Position numbers and translations under genes: made by a program. From assembly GCA_014529385.2 (NCBI GenBank), contig CM043954.1:91723747-91787746 (forward strand): a stretch of DNA of 64,000 nt, read 5' to 3'. This DNA comes from Adiantum capillus-veneris. Its lineage: Eukaryota; Streptophyta; Polypodiopsida; Polypodiales; Pteridaceae. The notes under the pieces were generated by a model. That model was not told where the DNA came from. It made no database searches and saw nothing but the letters and a program-made list of their open reading frames with translations. Positions 35,701-43,800 of this stretch are shown here, piece after piece. Within the stretch, counting starts at the first letter, position 1. Each line of letters opens with the position of its first letter.

Positions 35701-35969
35701 ATTGGGCACCTTGCGCGAGAAAAAGTGGGATGACAGATACTCAAGCTTACAGTAATTGTTGGAAGGGTTATTGGGCTGTCAACTATAAGGACCCACAAGT
35801 GTGGGAAACTATAGATGCAATTGTTTGGTCCTGGAGACCCAACAAAGAAGGACCATTTTCTAGAATAAAGATTCCAGAAAGACATGCTCTAAAAGCCAAA
35901 GAAGGCCTCACTCGTGCACATCAGCCACACTTGGATCAAAGTTCAGATATGGTATCAAATGTGGAGTAG
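32742..35969 (+). CDS. DUF7869-type protein, candidate transposase of the 32-kb element
   Basis: A single intact frame of 1075 codons. The ATG at 32742 lies two bases after an acceptor (TTTTTACTTACAG at 32740), so the gene probably has an upstream non-coding or short coding exon. Residues 1-110 (GEKVHMILDNEIVGIGCVCR, VILVE-like strands) resemble an N-terminal module seen in plant transposon proteins. A Cys cluster (CIDCCAQKCC) and an HTH-like stretch (CCRAWYELHGIPKTSFYRYK) follow around residues 280-360. A second Cys pair (SKCNICSSIK) lies near 470. The core has IIHDKMDQKK (D530, D533), LLLQLDNCAGENKNR (D671) and GHTHEDIDAMF (E710, D711, D713). These acidic positions could form an RNase H-like DDE/D triad. 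DUF7869 proteins are multicopy in many eukaryotes; a transposase role is inference. The gene points outward, ending 274 bp from the right TIR. Confidence 0.85.
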   Translation: MDFESGEKVHMILDNEIVGIGCVCRTDPDSTCGGTKIGLGNVSILVEECLKDVVLPFPTMDTSSLQGSLWSAVRWSKLLLQSFVLNGNLIDPHESYNGDEEHDHSDPLVTDAIPMTSPEFEAMIRESWRNQRVLLKDDTMMQTMNEGTILYVFPHDYVNFQELGPDCVGVGIERENASIDDVVEVGSITLLKWPIKQTTMLNGSPLQRFVPVDGMHATYEDVSNDGNVGKKLDGSNVVQLSRKRRYTFMNRTQKSKAAPASTFYLSNKSIQRVSCIDCCAQKCCQFADRDMVTRLRQQFWGESQKSRTNYVYDVLSICYQKDEKSRYQFRLNGSIVCCRAWYELHGIPKTSFYRYKENFENGVRQYVHGNTCTLRRGLQHTSLARALLNEFVENNSEKMPHRSRTLLDGSRETQLVIPSTYKQVDILCEINTTLDQMGYEKKLSQSSFGRIWNKEYPHVTLTKTSEFSKCNICSSIKARLEAKPSLEERALLLREREVHMAQQKSCRSLYYAWRTYSETQPQKYVCIIHDKMDQKKTAIPRLRIVPKGVDSGYNLQVALIGMITHGHGEGHYGHFVLNGLWPADPNLTIGSIANCLHNLERIDKHPLGDLVTNGLPRSNISLLHALNSRDALDYHNLSDGKEPIVQSSEIAEEELGSTFRRLPENLLLQLDNCAGENKNRYLFAYLSMLVARGVFKTIQLGFLMVGHTHEDIDAMFSRFSEKLRVTQTYTLPHLMDTLRNSSSSSPAPFFLTKIPDFKQYCDGYLCDGQDILVGHSKPLQFRFFMQDETPMMQYKAHVGVSSWSGSIRLWKTDTEGKPMLPHGDPPLVQMAEYVKAHEEVILGLKNYIKFWKNLGNGSSIPRYYRPVIDYWSKVIEEIGKAIISEGVLYEMFWPKTQEYSHLQSTTMNLQQGAERFLGLEELNDHFCGPQRDRPREEFDPMSDVHQGDFLMLVPSDTEIYPVWLAMALSDIDNEPTSPNYRKLLIQYWAPCARKSGMTDTQAYSNCWKGYWAVNYKDPQVWETIDAIVWSWRPNKEGPFSRIKIPERHALKAKEGLTRAHQPHLDQSSDMVSNVE

Positions 35970-36243
35970 AATTATGTGGAGCTTCTATTGTGACTATACT
36001 AGTCAATTTGTAAACAAAATCTTTTTTGTATCTTCCTTTGTTTTATGTAATTTATAGTTATTATTCAAATCCATGTGTTGTACATCCTCTTGACTTTTGG
36101 TGTTTATCAACACCACAATCCTATGAGATTTTCACTTTATTTACTAGCCACACCTCAATTTTTCCCACTTTAAGTGGAAAATTCCCAAATTACATGAATT
36201 CGGTCGATTTGGAGATTCCCATAATGTGAGATTTTTACCAAAA
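35970..36243 (+). other. 3' flank of the DUF7869 gene and right subterminal region
   Basis: Non-coding. It contains the inverted copy of the subterminal 12-mer at 36160-36171, and a palindromic stretch, 'cccactttaagtgg', at 36164-36177. A near-palindrome around 'ggaaaattccc' follows at 36176-36186. These could be end-recognition sites. No clear polyadenylation signal was singled out. Confidence 0.45.
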
Positions 36244-36259
36244 TACCTAATATGGTCTT
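36244..36259 (-). repeat. Right terminal inverted repeat (16 bp)
   Basis: TACCTAATATGGTCTT, the exact reverse complement of the left TIR at 4094-4109. It is directly followed by GTTAA, the target duplication. Confidence 0.8.
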
Positions 36260-36264
36260 GTTAA
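36260..36264. repeat. Right copy of 5-bp target-site duplication (GTTAA)
   Basis: Matches 4089-4093 exactly and lies directly outside the right TIR. Confidence 0.75.
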
Positions 36265-36860
36265 TTGATTTTACCAAAAAATTATACTTGAACTCCGTTG
36301 AAATGGTGTTCTTGAAATCTCTGATTTTCTTCGTAATATGCAAAGAATTTGGCTCGAAGTTTGTGCTGGCCTCGTCGATGCTATACCGCACCTCTCCAGC
36401 CTTGTATAATCCGGACGTGGAGTAAGGGGGTGGGGTACCACACTGTGGTTACCACCCCTTATGTTTTAAATTTTGGGTATGGCCACTAACCCCTAAGGGG
36501 GTTGGGCACCCTTAAGTGGGAAAAAACAAGGCCATAATCGGCTACGGCCACTCAAGGCAGTGTGCAGATGATCACGCCATCGCCATGGAGCTCACTGTGT
36601 TGAGGTAGAGGCTCCGGCCCAGTGACATAAAGTCTTACCTTGCCCGATGCATAGTCGTAGAGCCCGCAAGCGGCGATTTTGGTGCAAGTCCGCCTCGGCG
36701 GCTCCTCCTTGCAAGGGGGGTTTCCCACGGCATGCTGGCCTTGTCGTCCTTCTCATAGGAGGGATGCTCCACACCCCCTTGACCCCGACATGTACAAAAG
36801 CATGCACAATTGTGTGGCTCCCCTCCTCCACAGTTGTGCCTTTCCCACAAAAGGAACCTT
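36265..36860 (-). other. Ty3/gypsy untranslated leader, LTR-proximal half
   Basis: Continues the minus-strand retrotransposon leader that was split by the 32-kb insertion. Read on the minus strand it runs from the primer-binding site to the insertion point. It lacks the TGGAC-pair motif. An open frame of about 70 codons at 36391-36170 crosses the right TIR and is therefore not a gene. Confidence 0.6.
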
Positions 36861-36874
36861 GCTCTTGATACCAA
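36861..36874 (-). promoter_or_regulatory. Primer-binding site of the Ty3/gypsy element
   Basis: On the minus strand the sequence reads TTGGTATCAAGAGC. This matches the usual plant initiator-tRNA-Met primer-binding site TGGTATCAGAGC except for one extra base. It directly follows ...CTTACA, a normal LTR 3' terminus. It fixes the orientation (gag lies further along the minus strand) and the inner LTR edge at 36875. Confidence 0.7.
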
Positions 36875-37072
36875 TGTAAGACAAGGGGAACTAGAACCTA
36901 AGAGTCCACCACCCAACCACCTACTATAGCATAGCCCTTGGCCCTTTGCCCTAGTTGGACTCCCTTTCCACACTGCCTACCCCGGCCCTGCCCTTGTCTA
37001 GTCCAACCTTGCCGGTGTCCTGACAGGAGGGGGGTCAGAAGAGAGTGAGAGAGAGAGGGAGGGAGGGAGGGG

Positions 37073-37129
<57 letters not shown>

Positions 37130-37340
37130 CCCACGGGGGGAGTGGGATGGGAGAGAGGGGGGGGGAGGGGGGGGGGGGACGCTTCCCATGGGGGAAGAGG
37201 AGGGGGTGAGAAGAGAGAGAGAGAGAGGTAGGGCAGAATAGAAAGAGGGAGGGGGGGGTGGGTGGGGCTTCCCAGAGGGGAAGGGGAGGGGGGTGAGAAG
37301 AGGGAGAGAGAGAGAGAGAGAGAAGTAGTTCCCACAGGGG

Positions 37341-37375
<35 letters not shown>

Positions 37376-37567
37376 GGCTTTCCATAGGAGAAGGGGAGGG
37401 GGGTAAGAAGAGAACAAGAGAGAGAGGGAGGGAGATAGATAGATAGATAGTTCTATTATCGTCCTCGGAGGTCAAATATGACCTATGGTACCAAATGAAC
37501 ATGTCACGTGGTGTGAGTGGAGTTCATGAGTGACTCTCGAAGTGACTCTTGATGCTCAAAAATGGCT

Positions 37568-37612
<45 letters not shown>

Positions 37613-37897
37613 GGCAGAATAGAAAGAGGGAGGGGGGGTGGGTGGGGCTTCCTAGAGGGGAAGGGAAGGGGGTGAGAAGAGGGAGAGAGAGAGAGAGAGA
37701 GAAAGAGGGGGGGGGGGGGGCTTCCCATGGGAGAAGGAAGGGGGGTAAGAAGAGAACAAGAGAGAGAGGGAGGGGAGATAGATAGATAGATAGTTCAATT
37801 ATCGTCCTCAGAGGTCAAATATGACCTATAGTACCAAATGAACATGTCACGTGGTGTGAGTGGAGTTCATAAGTGACTCTCGATGCTAAAAAATGAC

Positions 37898-37960
<63 letters not shown>

Positions 37961-37976
37961 CGACGGGGGGGAGTGG

Positions 37977-38021
<45 letters not shown>

Positions 38022-38038
38022 CGACGGGGGGGGAGTGG

Positions 38039-38086
<48 letters not shown>

Positions 38087-38130
38087 CGGGATAGGACGTA
38101 ATAGAAAGAAAGAGGAAGGGGTGGGGGGAT

Positions 38131-38174
<44 letters not shown>

Positions 38175-38250
38175 GGCTCTCACGGAGAGGGGGTGGGAAG
38201 AGGAGAGAGAGAGAGGGGCACTTCCCAAGAGAGAGAGAGAGAGAGAATGC
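36875..38250 (-). repeat. Probable 5' LTR of the gypsy element with long purine/GA tracts
   Basis: The inner edge at 36875 (minus-strand ...TTACA) is supported by the primer-binding site. The outer edge is uncertain. From about 37030 to 38245 the plus strand is almost all purine: long (GA)n, G-rich runs (37157-37179, 37366-37378, 37707-37720) and (GATA)n. A segment from about 37380 to 37570 is repeated at 37730-37890 (tcgtcctcggaggtcaaata and flanks). The G-runs could form G-quadruplexes. Arg/Glu- or Ser/Leu-rich open frames here are microsatellite artefacts. Confidence 0.5.
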
Positions 38251-38387
38251 AAATTTTAAACAATTAATTGAATTTGGATTTCAAAAAACTATTAAATAAA
38301 ACTAATAACTACTAAAATTAATATAAAAAGCCCTTAGCTCTTCTAACCATAATTAAGCACTTTCACTCTTATTTTTTCAGTTGTATA

Positions 38388-38529
38388 CTATAGTCTTCCC
38401 TTCTTTTGAAAAAGTTTTTCCCTTTACCAATGGAAAGATTATTTTTGGGGTAAAATATCTATAGTCTTCCCTTCTTTTGAAAAAGTTTTTCCCTTTACCA
38501 ATGGAAAGATTATTTTTGGGGTAAAATAT
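38388..38529 (+). repeat. 71-bp tandem duplication
   Basis: The segment beginning 'ctatagtcttcccttctttt' occurs twice in direct succession and is identical by eye. Confidence 0.9.
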
Positions 38530-40738
38530 CTACAAGAGCATGTTGCTCCACAAACATTCATTGCTCTACATGCAATTGCCATGGTTGGGAGTGAAGAGAT
38601 GAAAGTGTCACTAGAGAAAACAAGCAATCACTTAAGAGAGGAGTTTTATGTTATGGACGAGTCTCTCTCTACAAAGTTCATGGTGCTAGTAGAAGATGAC
38701 AGTCTCAAATTCGAGCAGCATGGCGACTCTTTTGGTGGATGACAACTCTTTGTCGAGCAAACACTGCAAAACTCAACCGAGGTAAGAAGAACAAATACTA
38801 TTTTCTCATTTTTTATTATTCGGCTGGGGGTCGAGGGGGTCCCCAGTAGCAAAGTTGGATTTTTGGCAAATGCTAAAATTCCAACCTGACTCCACAATGG
38901 CTTGCTAATGAGGTCCATATGATTGGTTTGGTGAAATCCATCAAGCAAAGCTCTCGAACAGCAGAAAACGGTTCGAAGGTTACAAAGCGTTAAATTCGAT
39001 ACACGAGGTCAAACTGACTCCAAATGAGCCAGAATTGGACAGGTTGCTTCATGACTATGTTGCGGACAAGTCCAAAGCCTCAAAGTTGATCGACCAACCC
39101 AACAAACAGAGTAGTCACAAAAAATGGTGATTTCAAAGTTTGACAAAGCACAAAGTGATGTCGACATGACCAAATTCAATTTAGGACTTGTATTAGGTGT
39201 ATGAAGCATGTCTAAGTCAAAATTTGTAGATTTTGCAAAGATTTTTTCACTGTTGTAAATAATTGCGATTGTTGTAAATAATCGCGATTATTTACTTTTG
39301 CATCAGTTTTGCTTGGAAATTCTCACCTCACCTCACCTATCATGTGTACACACCTATTATAGTGAAAATCACAAAAATACCAAAGGTGCACAATGATAAC
39401 ATGATGTTTGAGTTTCCACAAACCTTAGAAAAGGTTCATTCTTAGGAAAGGTTCATTCAATGAATGCTATGAAACATAAGTATGATCCATACCACTAGAC
39501 CAAACTGCAAACCTCGAACATCGCATTTCTTAAAGTGCGTCGCAAAAGTCAATGTGCAAGTGTCCTAAAGTGTCTTAATGAAAGCCGTCCTAAATTGTTT
39601 AATTTTGGAAAGTCAAAACACAACGCATTTCAACGGAAATATACTAAAATTACCTTGCACGCACGAGTTTTGGGACGAACTTGAAAGCAAGCTTACTTGC
39701 CACTATTGCGAATAACTACCCATTTGTTTACATACATGTAATTGTTTCGTATATTATATCATCCCAAGGAATGAAAGCATGAGCAGATTGATGATAAGGA
39801 ATTCACCAACATAACATGAGAGATGGTATGTCAAAAGGACTCACATATAAAACCAAAGAAATGATTGCATGAGTTCTTAGTGTAGAAACGTGCACACACG
39901 AAAGATACAAATGTGTGTGGCAAAAGAAATTGTGCCATGTACATGGTGTGCAAGAATTTTTAATGTTGCTGAAGAAATGGGTCCTTTAGTGAAAGACAAT
40001 TAGTGAGGATAATTACTTGTTTCTCTTATTTGTGCATATTATTTCACTTAACTTTGTAATACATGTTTCAAAGGTCCGCGACAACAATAAGAAGTGGGTC
40101 AACAAAGGAGATCTTCAATGTGGACTCCTTGAAGCGACTAAAAAAGGATTGCACATATAATTTTTTTAAGAGAAGTAAGTTTTTTGGGCAAGAAGTGGAA
40201 GGGAAGAGGAGCTTTGTGTTTAAGATATCTACAATTGGTTCTGTATCTGGATTGAATTTGGTTAATTAAATACAACAAAGTGGACCTGGAGATCTTCGAC
40301 ATGCTTGGGTGCATTTTGATCACACTCATCAAGTGGCAGATTAGGTGACCATGACATGTCACGTTTACGATTCAAGGTTCGATGTTTTAAGCATGTGTTT
40401 CTCAAGATTGACATATCTTAAGAAACAACCAACAATATGTATACTACTATGAATATCTTATGTTGTCATATGCAAGATCTCCTCACTATTGCAACTTGTG
40501 ACATAAAAGAAGAAGACATGAAAGCAAATTGGAATACAATTGGCATCGTGTTCAATGGTGGGAAAGACAATGTTATACAACACAACAAAGTACATTGTCT
40601 CTTCATCTAAACAAACTCACAAAGACATGTGAGAAAAGTGACATTTAACCCCTCTAAAGAGGTAGCTACAAAACAAAGTCTTGTCTCTTTTGACAATGGT
40701 GACACAAATAAAATTACATAGATAAAAACATTCCTACA

Positions 40739-40856
40739 GTGGACTCTTGGTTGAGTTAGTGAAAGGTGTATATTACACATTGGAGCAACATCATGACTGG
40801 ACTCTTGGTTGAGTTAGTGAAAGGTGTATATTACACATTGGAGCAACATCATGACT
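40739..40856 (+). repeat. 58-bp tandem duplication
   Basis: 'tggactcttggttgagttag' and the bases after it occur twice head to tail, apparently identical. Confidence 0.9.
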
Positions 40857-41928
40857 GCAATAAAGAGAAGTGTTAATGGGACAAACACTCCAAGAACCGG
40901 CTTAATTGAGAGTAAGCATGGGAGTTGATTTGCAAGCAAAGGGGTCAAAAAATATATCATTGTATGACATGTGTACTTCAGATATGGCAAATGCTATACT
41001 ACAAAGCACGAAGCCAATTTCTTACTCTCAAGATAAACATACTGGAAAAAGTCCTTTCACTAGAGAGACTCAAAGAAAAAGTTCTTTAGCCTAACAAGTA
41101 ATAGTAGTAAATGCGGCTACATCTGAAACACCCATGTATAAAAGCTCACCCCGCTTGAAAAAGACAAAGAAGTCATTCAAAAAAGAGGGCCAACGATTAT
41201 GATTGTTGCGAGGATAAATCAACACAAATTAGAGTACAATGCAAAAACACGTGACCGCACAATACACAAAAGGCTTGTTTTTATGAAAGATTCAAGGGTA
41301 GCAAATGGTAGTCAAAATTCCAAAGAGAAGACAAGGATTTTTATTTTGGAATGGAAAGTACATGAAGCTATGTGAACAATCAAAAGAACCCCTCTAAATA
41401 GTTGTGTGACATGCAATGACATCTCCAACAAAGAAAAAAGATGTGGACACAATATGATGGCATGTAGTAAAGATACTCTTGCACCATCCTTTAAGAGGTT
41501 TAAAGAACATCCAAACGGATTACTCACACAATGGTTCTGATTCTGTCCCAATCATGTTATTCATTATTGTGGTAGATCATAACATAAAACCAAAGCCAAC
41601 TTCTCCTCCAACAATTTGCTCGATTGATCTAGGATCTCACCAAAGATTGAAATATTGCTTGAAGGAGGATTTCAAGTAGAACCACTTGAAAGAGATCGAG
41701 AGAGCAACAACAATGCGGATTTCTCCTAGGGATGGAGGTAATTCCTCTTCCGCTTCAACAAAAGCAGGTAGCAATAGTTCAATACAAAAAGAATGACATA
41801 AAAGTCAAGCTTCGAACTTCCATTTCAGAAGAAGCAACCTTAGAAAATAGGTATGGCTCTTTGTTTAAAAGCTAAAGTGATTAAAGAGAAATGCATCATA
41901 AACAAAGCAATGAAGTCTTCAAAGTTGA

Positions 41929-42016
41929 GCATCGCGCAACAATAGATGTAGACATGTGAGGGTAATTTTCAAGCATCGCACAACAATAGATGTGGACATG
42001 TGAGGGTAATTTTCAA
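41929..42016 (+). repeat. 44-bp tandem duplication
   Basis: 'gcatcgcgcaacaatagatg' and its continuation occur twice with two or three differences. Confidence 0.85.
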
Positions 42017-42618
42017 ACATTGTAGAAACGGTAGCTCAATAGCTAGACATGGTTGTTGCGTATAGTGTAAACTTCACAAAAACTAAGGATAAGTATCACC
42101 TCAAGACAACATGAAACTTCCAAGGTTCAAATGCTTTTGCATTTTCATACCAAAATTTTCGATTTACTTGGCATACGTTTGCATGTGTAATAATTTTCAA
42201 CTGGTTCATTGACTCATTGCCATAAATTGTAGGGGTAAAAAACTTGTAAAGGAAAACATGTCGTTATATCTTCTCAGGGTAGAATGCAAGTATTGAATGT
42301 AAGTATTGTATGCTTGCTTTTGATGTCAATAGAAATGAACAATGCACAGATTTAACTCTCACCCGGGAGTAGATTTCTCCCTTTTCCCTCTCTAGGCATG
42401 GCAGAATGGACATCCCAAAAAGGAATTAAGCAACAATGGTCTGAGTTTTGGTGATAGCTAAGGGAATATGAATTAATGAGAATGTGGGTGATAGATACAT
42501 TGCACTGAACAGACTGCAAAAGGGGTTGCTAGATAGGAGGGAGTCAACGAGTGTGACGCCATTTATTTTTTGAGTGGAATCCTACTAGTACGAGGGGATG
42601 GTGAAGGAAGTTATATAT

Positions 42619-42843
42619 TTAGGGACATTTACCGGTGCCCTTGGAGTTCTTGAGGTTGGCGTAGCAGGGGCACATCTCTCTGTTGCCGGCGGTGCCGGGA
42701 GGCACACATTTGCATTTGTTGCAGCAGATGCAGCAGTCCTTGAAGCAAAGCTTGTAGCGGCTGCTCTTGCTGCACCGGTATTTACACTTCTGCTCACAAG
42801 CTGTCACTATCACCAATTGCCCACATCAGCACTCAGGAGACCT

Positions 42844-42899
<56 letters not shown>

Positions 42900-43689
42900 A
42901 GACTGGCGCACACACAGATGGCGACGGTTCTCATCGCCGCTGCAGCTGCGAGGTTTTGCACTCCAGACGTCAAGGCAGAGAGCTGTCAACGCTGGTACCC
43001 ATTCTTGCAGCTGGCGTGTTTGCTTATGCCGGTAGCGGACGCAGACGGGTTTCGAACCCATGGATGGTGATCGGACCGTCATATGCTGATGCTAATCGAC
43101 AATATTGTTGTGCTCTCTCATGCAACGTGCCTTGTTTCACCTGCTAATTATTTAGTAGCAGCTAGATAGGAAATACATACCCATTGGCCTGCCTGGCATT
43201 CGCCGTCCTGTCATCATAGACTCCAGCTCCTCATGTGCGGAGGCCACCAACCCCTGCCGAAGCATTTCTTTCAGTTAAAAGCAAAACAAGGCCCAACTTG
43301 CAAGCATTTCTGGACCTTAAATTACGCAAGCAGCAGATCTCAGAAACCCCGCATTGCTTCATTTACTAACTAGCTCTCACGTAATATTGCAAATTGGTCT
43401 TTTAGCAGCAATGCTCTCAAGTTCCACATTAAATTCTTCTGCTATGATGGTTGCACATTTCTCACCTCACAAAGACACAAACAAAGGGGAAGCCAACCTT
43501 AAAATTAGCCTAACTGGACTACTGTGCTTGAGCAGATTAATTAAGAAGAATCAAACATATAACACAAAGGCCATGCTTGTGCGCCTGAATTGAGTGGGAC
43601 ATAAATGAGGGTATGGAGCAGGGGCGTTAACACACCATGCAAAGAAGCATAGCCAGCAGCAAGGCAAGGGTCACCCTCGAAAAAGCCAT
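42619..43689 (-). CDS. GASA/Snakin-type cysteine-rich secreted peptide, three exons
   Basis: Exon 1 (43689-43636) encodes MAFSRVTLALLLAMLLCM, a signal peptide. Exon 2 (43253-43181; acceptor CGGCAG, donor GG|GTATGT) continues GLVASAHEELESMMTGRRMP, with likely cleavage after VASA. Exon 3 (about 42800-42619) holds the GASA domain: CEQKCKYRCSKSSRYKLC, then FKDCCICCNKCKCVPPGT and CPCY...GTGKCP-stop. The total is about 102 residues, normal for the family. Phases agree (0, then 1). An alternative exon 3 acceptor six bases upstream adds Val-Thr. The canonical domain has 12 cysteines; here the residue between Cys5 and the CC pair is also Cys (DCCICC), giving 13. GASA peptides are secreted or cell-wall peptides, often gibberellin-responsive, with growth or antimicrobial roles. 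The gene looks intact. Confidence 0.85.
42846..42898. repeat. (CT)n microsatellite in GASA intron 2
   Basis: About 26 CT units on the plus strand. On the gene's strand this is a (GA)n tract about 45 bp upstream of the exon 3 acceptor, where a pyrimidine tract would normally be. Confidence 0.9.
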
Positions 43690-43778
43690 TGAGAGGAGCA
43701 GAAATTGAGCTTAAGACTATGGTTACGAAATCAGTGTCACGCTTGTAAATGCGTTAAGCGAAGATAGCAGGGTAGGCA

Positions 43779-43785
43779 TTATATA
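43779..43785 (-). promoter_or_regulatory. TATA box of the GASA gene
   Basis: TATATAA on the minus strand, about 90 bp upstream of the ATG at 43689. This is the normal distance for a plant promoter with a 55-65-nt leader. Confidence 0.5.
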
Positions 43786-43800
43786 CACCAAATTTGCCCT

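Larger units (their letters stand above)
4094..36259. mobile_element. 32.2-kb giant DNA element with TIRs, inserted in a Ty3/gypsy leader
   Basis: The boundaries are read from a perfect 16-bp inverted repeat (4094-4109 and 36244-36259) flanked by a perfect 5-bp direct repeat. Both flanks belong to one Ty3/gypsy leader: gag and pol lie to the left on the minus strand, primer-binding site and LTR to the right in the same orientation. Inside are a DUF7869-type gene 274 bp from the right TIR, an FCP1-like HAD gene, a broken FCP1-like copy, a DGQHS...SET gene, and long arrays of one 17-bp motif confined to this interval. Five-bp duplications do not fit hAT (8), CACTA or PIF (3), Mutator (about 9) or piggyBac (TTAA). 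I cannot assign it to a superfamily. Transposition by the DUF7869 product is inference. Confidence 0.75.
38251..42584. other. Anonymous AT-rich region, no gene assigned
   Basis: About 4.3 kb without a recognisable domain. A short open stretch at 38540-38720 (plus; frame reading VAPQTFIALHAIAMVGSEEM) ends in a stop. It is followed by a donor-like GAG|GTAAGAAG near 38780, so it might be an exon remnant. Three short tandem duplications are annotated separately. Codon continuity is poor throughout, as in old transposon debris. Confidence 0.4.

Noticed and set aside
36170-36391. Open frame of 73 codons at the right border (MRYSIDEASTNF...)
   Set aside because: It crosses the element boundary, so its two halves have different origins; leader sequence only.
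36998-38252. Long Ser/Leu/Pro- or Arg/Glu-rich open frames
   Set aside because: Translations of (GA)n and G-rich microsatellites on both strands; no codon bias or domain.
38439-39209. Minus-strand frames in the anonymous region
   Set aside because: No recognisable domain, short, and opposite a slightly more protein-like plus-strand stretch; insufficient support.
42767-43147. Plus-strand frames of 126-145 codons over the GASA gene
   Set aside because: Antisense shadows that include the (CT)n repeat; the minus-strand GASA exons explain the region.
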